Positions 1 to 10,240 of a DNA stretch of 64,000 nucleotides are shown here, piece after piece. This stretch comes from a bacterium. Its GTDB lineage: Bacteria > Actinomycetota > Acidimicrobiia > Spongiisociales > Spongiisociaceae. The notes beneath the pieces were generated by a model, which ran no database searches, was not told the origin of the DNA, and saw nothing but the letters and a program-made list of their open reading frames with translations. The number at the start of each line of letters is the position of its first letter. Within the stretch, counting starts at the first letter, position 1. The stretch covers positions 1-64,000 of the forward strand of contig JAPPHZ010000018.1 of assembly GCA_028820935.1 (NCBI GenBank). The letters are read 5' to 3'. The position numbers and the translations under genes are program-made.

Positions 1-132
1 CGGCCATCGGCGTCCCGTCGCTGCGTTCCGCTTCCTCGACGTACCGCTGCGGGTACGCCTTCGTCAGCGGGCCTTGCGAGGAACACCGCTGCCTCGCCAT
101 ACCACACCGCCATTCCACAGACAGACCACTAG
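1..132 (+). mobile_element. MITE-like repeat, copy A (left end outside window)
   Basis: This is the right-hand part of a dispersed repeat that recurs at 18514-18690, 44982-45148 and 51388-51556 (inverted). It ends in CAGACAGACCA followed by CTAG (129-132), matching the right ends of the other copies. The core includes the small palindrome GTACCgctgcGGGTAC. No transposase is encoded. Short reading frames across it are compositional and have no start signal. The left end lies before base 1. Confidence 0.8.
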
Positions 133-278
133 ACACTCGATATGGTCTGTTCAGCGAGTGAACCTCTGCCAACTGACGCCGGGCGGATCTCCCGTACGGC
201 CCGGCCATCGAGGAGATCCCTGCCAGACTGTCCCATGTCACCGAGCCCTCGCCACCGGCCCACCACCAGGTTGATCCC
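133..278 (+). other. queA leader with two hairpins
   Basis: This gene-free stretch lies between the repeat and the TTG start of queA. Two perfect inverted repeats are visible: CACTCG (134-139) with CGAGTG (155-160), and GGATCTCC (185-192) with GGAGATCC (212-219). There is no U-run after the second hairpin and I see no match to a known riboswitch. An AGG at 268-270 is the only ribosome-binding-site candidate. A regulatory leader is possible but unproven. Confidence 0.4.
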
Positions 279-2449
<2,171 letters not shown>

Positions 2450-2560
2450 ACCCCGACTTCCTCTCTCCGCCATGACCGCTACCATCGACTCACCCTCCTA
2501 CTGGCGGGTACGTATCCGAGCCGGTCTCAAGCAAAACCGATCCGAAAGAGGTGTGAAAAG

Positions 2561-2860
2561 GTGTCCGTTGCCTACATTGCCCAGACAGACGCCGGTGGCG
2601 GTCTCAGCGTCCTGTGGCCGCTGTTGCTTCTCGGCGCGCTCATGTACTTCCTCATCATCCGGCCGCAGCGCAAGCGGACCAAGAATCAGCAAGCTCTGTC
2701 GGCCGCCCTGGAGGTCGGCGACCAGGTTCGCACCATCGGGGGCCTCATGGGAGTGATCGTCGGGTTGGGCGACGACTGGGTGACCCTCGGCATCGAGGAA
2801 GGGCGCATCAGGGTGTTGCGGAGCGCCGTGGCCGCCCGCATGAACGCCGACTCCACCTAG
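2561..2860 (+). CDS. yajC: Preprotein translocase accessory subunit YajC
   Basis: This is a 99-residue single-span membrane protein. A hydrophobic helix (about residues 17-34, WPLLLLGALMYFLIIRPQ) is followed by the basic RPQRKR stretch and a small cytoplasmic domain with the family's VGDQVRTIGGLMG motif. YajC associates with SecDF at the translocon. The start is GTG, preceded by purine-rich GAAAGAG/GAAAAG. A 111-bp gap separates it from tgt, and secD follows 15 nt after its stop, in a CTAG that no mobile repeat occupies. Confidence 0.93.
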   Translation: MSVAYIAQTDAGGGLSVLWPLLLLGALMYFLIIRPQRKRTKNQQALSAALEVGDQVRTIGGLMGVIVGLGDDWVTLGIEEGRIRVLRSAVAARMNADST

Positions 2861-2875
2861 GAGCAGAACCCTCTC

Positions 2876-4405
2876 GTGTTCCGCCGCTGGCTCGCGGTCG
2901 TCATCCTGGCGGGTCTCGCGTGGGGTGGGCTGGTCGCCATCTTCGCTCTCGGCTGGACCCCCCGGCTGGGCCTCGACCTGCAGGGCGGAACCTCGGTCAT
3001 CCTGGAGGGGCCGGAGGGTACCGACGAGAGGGTGATCGAGACCGCGGTCGAGGTCATGAGACGGCGGATCGAGGACTTCGGCAGCGTACAGGAGCCGGAG
3101 ATCTCGATCACCGGCGGAACGTCGATACTGGTCCAGCTGCCCGGCGTGACCGATCAGGAGCGGGCGTTGAACGCGGTGGGGCGAACCGGGCTGCTGTCCT
3201 TCCGGCCGGTCCTGTCCATCTCACCGTATCTGGAGGCGGAGGAGCGGGGTGAAGGCTTCGTGTTCCCCGACGGCGTCGACCCCGAGACCGGGCTCACCAT
3301 CGAGGACGACATCAACGCGGACAGGTCTCTCCTGCCCGAGTACGACGACCTGGGGAACATAGTCGCCGTCTACGAGGTGGGCCCGGCCGATATCTCCGCG
3401 CACCGCCAGGGCATCTGCAACCACGGGCTGGACTGTTCCCGATTGCCCACTGTGCCGAGCCTCCTAACCGGCGCGGAGGTGGCTTCGGCCCTGGCGCTCT
3501 TCGGGCAGCATGCCGATAGCGCATGGACCGTGCAGCTCAACATGACCGGAGAGGGCGCCGGCCGGTTCGCGGCGGTCACCGGACTGCTCGCCCAGTATCC
3601 CTTGGGGACTCCCAACCGCCGGTTGGCGATAGTGCTGGACGGAGCGGTCGTCTCGGCGCCGGAGATCTCTGCCGGCGTCGGTCCGGACGGAATCAGCGGG
3701 GGCACCGCGGTCATAACGCTGGGCGCGTCCGGGAACGAGCAGGAGGAAGCCGAGGATCTGACCACGGTATTGCGGTATGGGTCGTTGCCGGTGGCCTTCG
3801 AGCGGTCCGCCGTCCAGAAGGTCTCGGCAACTCTCGGAGAGGACTCCCTACGAGCGGGACTGATCGCGGGCGTGGGGGCCTTGGTGCTGGTGATCCTTTT
3901 CCTGATGGTCTACTACCGGTCACTCGGACTGGTGACCCTGCTGGGATTGACCGTGTTCGGCAGCCTGCTGGTAGTCATCTTCGGGGTGCTCGGAGCCTGG
4001 CAGGGCCTCACCCTGACCCTTTCCGGGGTGGCCGGGGTGATCGTGTCGATCGGGATCACCACCGACTCCTACATCGTCCTGTTCGAGCGGACCAAGGAGG
4101 AGATCCGCAACGGCCGGACCGTCGTCGACGCCAACAGGGAGGCGTACCGGCGGGCCTTCCGGACCATCCTCACCGCCGACTTCGTGTCGTTCGTCGGCGC
4201 GGTGCTGTTGTGGGCACTGGCGATCGGTCCGGTCAAGGGTTTCGCCCAGGCACTGGGTATCGCCACGGTGCTCGACGTGATCGTGTTCGTCGTGTTCACG
4301 CGCAACGCGTCGGGGATCATGGCCCGTAGCCGGCTCGGCGACGGCGGGTTCTTCAGCATCCGGGGCACGACCGGTCAGCAGCTGTCCCATGGGACCACGC
4401 GATGA
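2876..4405 (+). CDS. secD: Protein translocase subunit SecD
   Basis: SecD with SecF uses the proton gradient to pull secreted proteins out of SecYEG. The 509-residue product has an N-terminal membrane helix and the conserved GLDLQGGTS motif (about residues 32-40). A large extracytoplasmic region follows, then five C-terminal membrane helices (from about residue 320). The start is GTG with TAGGAG upstream. The secF start overlaps its stop (ATGA). The long acidic insertion around residues 118-185 belongs to the periplasmic region, which varies between phyla. Confidence 0.95.
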   Translation: MFRRWLAVVILAGLAWGGLVAIFALGWTPRLGLDLQGGTSVILEGPEGTDERVIETAVEVMRRRIEDFGSVQEPEISITGGTSILVQLPGVTDQERALNAVGRTGLLSFRPVLSISPYLEAEERGEGFVFPDGVDPETGLTIEDDINADRSLLPEYDDLGNIVAVYEVGPADISAHRQGICNHGLDCSRLPTVPSLLTGAEVASALALFGQHADSAWTVQLNMTGEGAGRFAAVTGLLAQYPLGTPNRRLAIVLDGAVVSAPEISAGVGPDGISGGTAVITLGASGNEQEEAEDLTTVLRYGSLPVAFERSAVQKVSATLGEDSLRAGLIAGVGALVLVILFLMVYYRSLGLVTLLGLTVFGSLLVVIFGVLGAWQGLTLTLSGVAGVIVSIGITTDSYIVLFERTKEEIRNGRTVVDANREAYRRAFRTILTADFVSFVGAVLLWALAIGPVKGFAQALGIATVLDVIVFVVFTRNASGIMARSRLGDGGFFSIRGTTGQQLSHGTTR

Positions 4406-5412
4406 GCGCGATCGGCCGCCTCTACCGTGCCGAGACCTCGATCGACTTCGTCGGCCAGGCCCGCCGGTGGTTCATTGTCTCGGGCGTCGCGATCGCGCTC
4501 TGCCTGCTGAGCCTGGGCATCCGCAACCTCAACCTCAGCCTGGACTTCACCGGAGGAACCTCCATCAACATGCCCAACCCGGCTGCTGCCGAGATAGGTG
4601 AGATCCGCTCGGCCCTCGGATCGATGGGCGCCGCGGCCCGCGTGCAGCTGGTGGACGACGGCGCTTCGGTCCGGATCCAGACCGAGGCGGTCGACCTCGA
4701 CACCGAGCGCGCCATGGTGCTCTCGCTCGTAGAGGTGACCGGGACCACGATCGAAGTGACCGACGTCGAGTCGGTGGGCCCCACGTTCGGGCGCCAGATC
4801 GCCGGACGGGCGGTGCAAGCGTTGCTGGTGTTCCTAGGCGTGGTGGTCGTCTTCATCAGTATCCGGTTCGAGTGGAAGATGGCAATCGGCGCCATAGCGG
4901 CCCTGCTGCATGACCTGATCCTGACGGCGGGGGCGTATTCGCTGGTGGGCTTCGAGGTCACCCCGGCCACGGTGGTGGCGGTACTCACGATCCTCGGGTA
5001 CTCCCTCTACGACACCGTGGTCGTCTACGACAAGATCAAGGAGAACGTGGAGTCCGACCGGGACCGGCGTACCTACACCGACCTGGTGAACCGGTCCATG
5101 AACCAGGTGTTGATGAGATCCATCAACACCTCGCTCACCAGCCTGCTCCCGGTCGGTTCTTTGCTGTTCATCGGCTCGTTGCTGCTGGGAGCCGGTACGC
5201 TCCGCGACTTCGCGCTGGCGCTGTTCGTAGGGATCGCTGCCGGTACCTACTCGTCGATCTTCGTGGCCGCGCCGCTGCTCGCCCTCTGGAAGGAACGCGA
5301 GACCGAGTGGTCGAGGCGCCGCTACCGGTCGGAACGAAAGACCCGTGGAACGAGCCCCTCCGGTCACCGGCTCAGTTCCCGAGGCCAGCAGACCGCTCGT
5401 AGGCGGAAGTAG
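4402..5412 (+). CDS. secF: Protein translocase subunit SecF
   Basis: SecF is the partner of SecD in post-translocational export. The 336-residue product has an N-terminal membrane helix, the LDFTGGTS motif (about residues 50-57), and a cluster of membrane helices with VEYSLYDTVVVYDK-like sequence (YSLYDTVVVYDKIKE here). The C-terminal tail is basic and hydrophilic (RRRYRSERK). The start ATG overlaps the secD stop. SecD and SecF are separate here, unlike the fused forms of some phyla. Confidence 0.95.
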   Translation: MSAIGRLYRAETSIDFVGQARRWFIVSGVAIALCLLSLGIRNLNLSLDFTGGTSINMPNPAAAEIGEIRSALGSMGAAARVQLVDDGASVRIQTEAVDLDTERAMVLSLVEVTGTTIEVTDVESVGPTFGRQIAGRAVQALLVFLGVVVVFISIRFEWKMAIGAIAALLHDLILTAGAYSLVGFEVTPATVVAVLTILGYSLYDTVVVYDKIKENVESDRDRRTYTDLVNRSMNQVLMRSINTSLTSLLPVGSLLFIGSLLLGAGTLRDFALALFVGIAAGTYSSIFVAAPLLALWKERETEWSRRRYRSERKTRGTSPSGHRLSSRGQQTARRRK

Positions 5413-5457
5413 ATGAGATGCCGCGTTGCCCCGCTCGGCTGTACGGGACCACCCTCC

Positions 5458-5463
5458 TAGGAT
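5458..5463 (+). promoter_or_regulatory. -10 box TAGGAT, leaderless start of apt
   Basis: TAGGAT lies exactly 7 nt before the ATG at 5471, the spacing that places transcription start at or next to the start codon. No convincing -35 is seen. The same arrangement recurs at many genes in this window. Confidence 0.5.
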
Positions 5464-5470
5464 GAAGGCG

Positions 5471-5998
5471 ATGGATATCGGTCGGCTGAGCACGCTGGTC
5501 CGCGACGTCCCCGGCTTCCCGGTCCCGGAGGTGACGTTCAAGGACATCACGCCGGTCCTGGCCGATCCCGACGCCCTCCGGTTGGTCACAGAGTTGCTCG
5601 CGGCTCCGTTCGAAGATTCAGGCGTGACCGTGGTGGCAGGGATCGAGGCCCGCGGTTTCGTGCTGGCGCCAACCGTAGCCCTGGCCCTCGGTAGTGGATT
5701 CGTACCGCTGCGCAAGCCGGGAAAGCTGCCCTACCACACCCGCAAGGAGGAATACCAGCTCGAGTACGGGCTGGATGCGCTGGAGATCCATGTCGATGGC
5801 GTCGGTCCGGACGACCGGGTTCTGCTCGTGGACGACGTGATAGCCACCGGCGGCACGGCCCGGGCGGCTACCAACCTGATCCGGGGACTGGACTCGGAAC
5901 TGGTCGGCATGGGGGTACTCATCGAGCTGACCTTTCTGGGTGGAAGGGAAACACTGGACGGAGTCGATCTGCATTCGATCCTGACCTATGACAGCTGA
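5471..5998 (+). CDS. apt: Adenine phosphoribosyltransferase
   Basis: Apt converts adenine and PRPP to AMP (purine salvage, cytoplasm). The 175-residue product has the FKDITPVLADP motif, GIEARGFVLAP, LRKPGKLP, and the PRPP-binding loop VLLVDDVIATGGTA. I chose the ATG at 5471 because homologues begin near this point and a TAGGAT box sits 7 nt upstream; an ATG at 5462 is also possible. The apt-relA pairing is conserved in actinobacteria and links purine salvage to (p)ppGpp metabolism; relA starts 3 nt after this stop. Confidence 0.93.
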   Translation: MDIGRLSTLVRDVPGFPVPEVTFKDITPVLADPDALRLVTELLAAPFEDSGVTVVAGIEARGFVLAPTVALALGSGFVPLRKPGKLPYHTRKEEYQLEYGLDALEIHVDGVGPDDRVLLVDDVIATGGTARAATNLIRGLDSELVGMGVLIELTFLGGRETLDGVDLHSILTYDS

Positions 5999-6001
5999 GC
6001 C

Positions 6002-8194
6002 ATGACTGACCTTGCGGTAGCGCGCGGTCGCCACGATGCCGCCCAAGCCGAGCTGGAACCGATCCTCGCCGCCCTTCGACGCCACTTCCCGGATGCTGAC
6101 GATGACATCGTCATCCATGCCTACGACCTGGCTCAGAGCTACCATGCCGGCCAGTTCCGGCTGTCCGGCGACCCCTTCATCACCCATCCCATCGCGGTCG
6201 CCCAGATCCTGGCCGAGTACGGGCTGGATGCCGAGACGATCGCCGCCGGATTACTCCACGACACGGTGGAGGACACCGACCTGACGCTCAGCGAGGTCGA
6301 GCACCTGTTCGGCGAGAACGTGGCCCGCATCACCGACGGGGTCACGAAGCTGGACGGAGTGAAGTTCGACATCACGCGGGAGGAGGCCCAGGCCGAGACC
6401 ATCCGCAAGATGGTGGTATCGATGGCTCAGGACGTGCGGGTGCTGATCATCAAGCTCGCCGACCGGCTCCACAACCTCCGGACCATCCATCCGCTGCCGG
6501 TGGAGCGCCAGCAGGTCAAGGCCAAGGAGAGTCTGGAGATCTACGCGCCGCTGGCCCACCGGATGGGTTTCCAGGAGGCAAAGCATGAGATGGAGAACCT
6601 CTGCTTCGAGATCCTCTACCCCGGCCGCTACCAGGAGATCGAGGACCTCATCCGGCAGCGGGCGCCCGAGCGGGAGGCCGTGATCCGCCAGCTCATGGCC
6701 GAGGCGCGGGAAATACTGGCCCGAGCCGGGATAGAAGCGGAGCTCAAGGGACGTCCGAAGCACCACTACTCGATCTACCGCAAGATGGTCGACAGCCGGT
6801 TGTCATTCGAGGACATCCACGACCTGATCGGGATCCGGATCCTGGTGCAGATAGTCAAGGACTGCTACGGCGCGCTGGGGCTGGTCCACTCCCGGTGGAC
6901 TCCGGTCCAGGGGAGGTTCAAGGACTACATAGCACTCCCGAAGTTCAATCTGTACCAAAGCCTGCACACCACCGTGATCGGCCCGGACGGCAAACCGCTG
7001 GAGGTTCAGATCCGCACTCATGAGATGGACATGCGTGCGGAGTTCGGCATCGCCGCCCATTGGAGATACAAGGAAGGTGGGACCAGTACCGATCTGGCGT
7101 GGATGGTGGATCTCCGCAACCTGCCGGCCGACTACGAGGACCCGGCCGAGTTCCTGGCCAACCTGAAGCTCGACCTGTACGAGGACCTGGTGTTCGTGCT
7201 GACCCCGCAGGGGGATGTGAAGACCCTGCCGCGTGGCGCCACTCCCGTGGACTTCGCCTACTCGGTACACACCGAGGTGGGGCACCGGTGCGTGGGCGCC
7301 AAGGTGAACGGACGGCTGGTGACGCTGGCCACCGAGCTCCAATCGGGCGACATCGTGGAGATCATCACCACCAAGTCCGACGACTCCGGACCCACCAGGG
7401 ACTGGCTCGGCTTCGTCCGCACCTCCAAGGCCCGCTCCAAGATCAAGCAGTGGTTCTCGCGGGCTCGCCGCAAGGAGTCCCTCCAGTCGGGGCGGGATAC
7501 CGTCCAGGACCTGATCAGGCGGGACAGGGTTCACATCATCAAGAACGAGCGGGCCAGGGTGCTTCACGACGCGGCGCTCGCTCTCGGCTACCGCGACACG
7601 GAGACGATGTACATAGCGGTCGGGGACGGCGCGGTGGCCCCGCAGACCGTCGTCAGCCGGATCAAGAAAGTGCTCGCGGTGCCGGTGGTGGGGGAGGATC
7701 TCGAGACATTCGACCCGGTGCGGCGGAGGACGGACCGACCGGCCGGGGAGGGCGTCATCGTGGAAGGCTTCGATGACGTCTGGGTTCGTATCGCCCGGTG
7801 CTGCAGTCCTGTACCCGGCGATGACCTGGTGGGGTTCGTCACCGTCGGTCGAGGAGTGTCGATCCATCGCACCGAATGCAGCAACATGCAGCGCCTGGCC
7901 GGCCAGGAGGAGCGCATGATCGAGGCGAGTTGGGCGCCGGGCCAGCTCAGCAGCTTCAGCGCGTGGATTCAGGTGGAGGCTCTCGACCGGCCCAACCTGC
8001 TGCGGGACATCACCTCGGTCATATCGGATGCGGGCGCCAACATCGTCGGCGCGTCTTCGCGGACCGACCGCGACCGGGTCGCGGTCCTCCGGTACGAGGT
8101 GGAGCTATCGGATCCCGGCCAGCTGGACCGCCTGCTGGCGGGCGTGCGCCGGGTTGCCAGCGTCTACGAAGCCTTCCGCCTGAGGCCGGGTTGA
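6002..8194 (+). CDS. relA: Bifunctional (p)ppGpp synthetase/hydrolase
   Basis: This Rel-family enzyme makes and degrades the alarmone (p)ppGpp on amino-acid starvation. The 730-residue product has all expected domains. The HD hydrolase holds H62 and the HD pair of LLHDTVEDT (86-87). The synthetase region includes GRPKHHYSIYRKM, FKDYIALPKFN.YQSLHT and EVQIRT. A TGS domain follows near residue 398 (VFVLTPQGDVKTLP), then a zinc-finger-like region with ARCCSPVPGD and a C-terminal ACT domain. Both catalytic sites look intact, so dual activity is likely. It is co-transcribed with apt. Confidence 0.96.
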   Translation: MTDLAVARGRHDAAQAELEPILAALRRHFPDADDDIVIHAYDLAQSYHAGQFRLSGDPFITHPIAVAQILAEYGLDAETIAAGLLHDTVEDTDLTLSEVEHLFGENVARITDGVTKLDGVKFDITREEAQAETIRKMVVSMAQDVRVLIIKLADRLHNLRTIHPLPVERQQVKAKESLEIYAPLAHRMGFQEAKHEMENLCFEILYPGRYQEIEDLIRQRAPEREAVIRQLMAEAREILARAGIEAELKGRPKHHYSIYRKMVDSRLSFEDIHDLIGIRILVQIVKDCYGALGLVHSRWTPVQGRFKDYIALPKFNLYQSLHTTVIGPDGKPLEVQIRTHEMDMRAEFGIAAHWRYKEGGTSTDLAWMVDLRNLPADYEDPAEFLANLKLDLYEDLVFVLTPQGDVKTLPRGATPVDFAYSVHTEVGHRCVGAKVNGRLVTLATELQSGDIVEIITTKSDDSGPTRDWLGFVRTSKARSKIKQWFSRARRKESLQSGRDTVQDLIRRDRVHIIKNERARVLHDAALALGYRDTETMYIAVGDGAVAPQTVVSRIKKVLAVPVVGEDLETFDPVRRRTDRPAGEGVIVEGFDDVWVRIARCCSPVPGDDLVGFVTVGRGVSIHRTECSNMQRLAGQEERMIEASWAPGQLSSFSAWIQVEALDRPNLLRDITSVISDAGANIVGASSRTDRDRVAVLRYEVELSDPGQLDRLLAGVRRVASVYEAFRLRPG

Positions 8195-8232
8195 TGCCTG
8201 CCAGCCGCCCGTGGGGCGCAATCCGTCGACTC

Positions 8233-8238
8233 TAACCT
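8233..8238 (+). promoter_or_regulatory. -10 box TAACCT before the metallo-hydrolase
   Basis: TAACCT sits 9 nt before the ATG at 8248 with no Shine-Dalgarno between, consistent with a leaderless or near-leaderless message. Confidence 0.45.
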
Positions 8239-8247
8239 GTCCCCCGT

Positions 8248-8895
8248 ATGTTCATCCGCCGACTCGAGTTGTGGCTGGCCGCCACCAATACCTACGTGGT
8301 CGCCAGCGAGACCGGTGGGCCGGCTGTCGTCATCGATGCTCCACCGGAGTGCCTCGATCCCCTCACCGATCTGCTGGCGGCGCACGATTTGATCCCGACG
8401 GCCTTGCTGCTCACCCATGGCCATGTCGATCACCTGGGAGGCGCCGGCAACTTCGTGGCTCGAACCGGGGCCGCCGTCTACCTACACCCCGACGATGACT
8501 TCCTGGCCCGGAGCCCGGAGGATCAGCTCCGCTACTTGATGGGGACCGTTCCGCCCGGTGACTACCGGCCGCCCGAGAGCTATCTAGATCTCTCCGACGG
8601 CTTGTCTCTCGATCTGGCCGGCCTCCGGCTGGACGTGATAGCGACGCCGGGACATACTCCCGGGCACTGTTGCTTCTATCTGGCCGAAGAGGCGATACTC
8701 TTCTCGGGCGACCAGCTGTTCGCCGGCTCGATCGGCCGAACCGACCTCCCCGGCGGGGATTACCAGACCCTCATGAAGAGCATGAGGGAGAAAGTGATCC
8801 CCCTCGACGACGGGGTAACCGTCATGCCGGGCCATGGTCCCTCGACCACGGTGGGCCGCGAGCGGCGTTCCAATCCCTTTCTGGGAGGGTACTGA
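8248..8895 (+). CDS. Metallo-beta-lactamase-fold hydrolase (glyoxalase II-like)
   Basis: The 215-residue product has the binuclear-metal ligands of the superfamily: THGHVDHLGG, TPGHTPGHC, FSGDQLF and the terminal PGHGPSTTVGRER. GSIGRTDLPGGD is typical of glyoxalase II-like proteins that usually sit beside hisS in actinobacteria. The substrate is unknown; a thioester or persulfide is possible. There is no signal peptide. The stop codon TGA lies inside the left arm of a short inverted-repeat element (8883-8985) separating it from hisS. Confidence 0.85.
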   Translation: MFIRRLELWLAATNTYVVASETGGPAVVIDAPPECLDPLTDLLAAHDLIPTALLLTHGHVDHLGGAGNFVARTGAAVYLHPDDDFLARSPEDQLRYLMGTVPPGDYRPPESYLDLSDGLSLDLAGLRLDVIATPGHTPGHCCFYLAEEAILFSGDQLFAGSIGRTDLPGGDYQTLMKSMREKVIPLDDGVTVMPGHGPSTTVGRERRSNPFLGGY

Positions 8896-8985
8896 AAAAT
8901 GTCCAGTTGGCCTGGAGGCCTAGAATGAAACCCCTGGTCAAGATGTGCGGCCAACCAAGATCCCCGTCTTTTTCAGCACCCTCCC
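8883..8985. mobile_element. Small inverted-repeat element between hydrolase and hisS
   Basis: The left arm is GGGAGGGTACTGAAAAA (8883-8899). The right arm (8969-8985) is its reverse complement with one mismatch. Inner arms TTGGCC (8907-8912) and GGCCAA (8949-8954) extend the symmetry. At 103 bp with 17-bp terminal repeats and no coding capacity it looks like a MITE, or a long regulatory hairpin. The left arm contains the hydrolase stop codon. TAGAAT at 8921-8926 could act as a -10 box toward hisS. I saw only one copy in this window. Confidence 0.55.
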
Positions 8986-8995
8986 GGGTGTGTGA

Positions 8996-10240
8996 ATGAG
9001 CTTCCGGGCGCCCAAGGGCACCGACGACGTATTGCCCCCGGAGTCCCGGCGCTGGCGCGAGCTGCTCCGTTCCTGGGACCTGCTGGCGGAACAGTACGGG
9101 TATGCCTATGTAGCCACCCCCATGTTCGAGGCCACCGACCTGTTCGCTCGGGGGGTGGGCGAGGCTACCGAGGTGGTCGAGAAGCAGATGTACAGCTTCC
9201 GGGACAAGGGCGGGCGGCATCTCACCCTCCGTCCCGAGGTCACCGCCAGTGTTCTGCGGGCCTACATCCAGGCGGGCCTGTCGGGCGAGTTCAAGGGCGC
9301 CTACTCGGGACCCTGCTTCCGGTACGAGCGCCCGCAGGAGGGCCGTCGCCGGCAGTTCTGGCAACTGGGCGTCGAATACCTGGGCACGCCTGAAGCGGAG
9401 GCCGACCTGGAGGTGATCGAACTGGGCTATCGCTACCTCCTGGATTGCGGCCTCGGCGACGTGGTCGTGCACGTGAACTCCATCGGCGACGCCCCGGACC
9501 GGGTGGCCTACCATGCCCTGCTGTCGGGCTGGCTTGAGGAGCGAAGTCACCTGCTCTCCAAGGATGCCGCCCGGAGGATCCACACCAACCCCTTGCGGGT
9601 ACTCGACTCCAAAGCCGATCGGGAGGTCGTGGCCGACGCTCCCGTTCCCGTCGATTATCTGGAGGGGGAGGCCGCCGCCCATCACGACCAACTCATCGCC
9701 GGTCTCCAGGAACGAGGCATAGCACACCGCCTCGCCCCCCGGCTGGTGCGGGGGCTGGACTACTACAACCGCACCGTGTTCGAGTACATCCCGCCCGGCT
9801 ATGCCGCGGCCCACAACGCGGTCGGCGGCGGCGGCCGCTATGACGGATTGTCCCGGCTGCTCGGCGGCGGGGACCTACCGGGCGTCGGTCTGGCGCTGGG
9901 GCTCGACCGGATACTGTCGGCGGCCGGGCAGAGCCCTCCGGCGAGGGCGCTGGACGTGTTCCTGGTGGTGGCCGACCAGGAGCGCCGCAGCCTCGCCCAT
10001 GCCTTCGCCCGTCGCCTCAGGGCAGCGGGGGTCCGGTGTGACCTGGTGGCGGGCCGCCGATCCGTCAAGGCCCAGTTCCGGGCGGCCAATCGACGTGACG
10101 CGGCGTTGGCGGTGGTGATCGGCGCCGAGTGGGACCGGGGGATGGTGACGGTCAAGGATCTCAGCTCGGGCGATGAGCGCACCATACCTGCCGGCGAGGT
10201 GGCGGCGTGGGTGATCGGCGGTCCCGGGGGAGGGCGGTGA
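8996..10240 (+). CDS. hisS: Histidyl-tRNA synthetase
   Basis: HisRS is a class II synthetase charging tRNA-His. The 414-residue product has motif 2 around FRYERPQEGRRRQFWQLG and motif 3 near GVGLALGLDRIL. The histidine-binding stretch LVRGLDYYNRTVFEY is present, followed by a C-terminal anticodon-binding domain. Start ATG at 8996, just after the inverted-repeat element. Its stop overlaps the aspS start (TGATG). HisS-AspS adjacency is common in bacteria. Confidence 0.95.
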   Translation: MSFRAPKGTDDVLPPESRRWRELLRSWDLLAEQYGYAYVATPMFEATDLFARGVGEATEVVEKQMYSFRDKGGRHLTLRPEVTASVLRAYIQAGLSGEFKGAYSGPCFRYERPQEGRRRQFWQLGVEYLGTPEAEADLEVIELGYRYLLDCGLGDVVVHVNSIGDAPDRVAYHALLSGWLEERSHLLSKDAARRIHTNPLRVLDSKADREVVADAPVPVDYLEGEAAAHHDQLIAGLQERGIAHRLAPRLVRGLDYYNRTVFEYIPPGYAAAHNAVGGGGRYDGLSRLLGGGDLPGVGLALGLDRILSAAGQSPPARALDVFLVVADQERRSLAHAFARRLRAAGVRCDLVAGRRSVKAQFRAANRRDAALAVVIGAEWDRGMVTVKDLSSGDERTIPAGEVAAWVIGGPGGGR

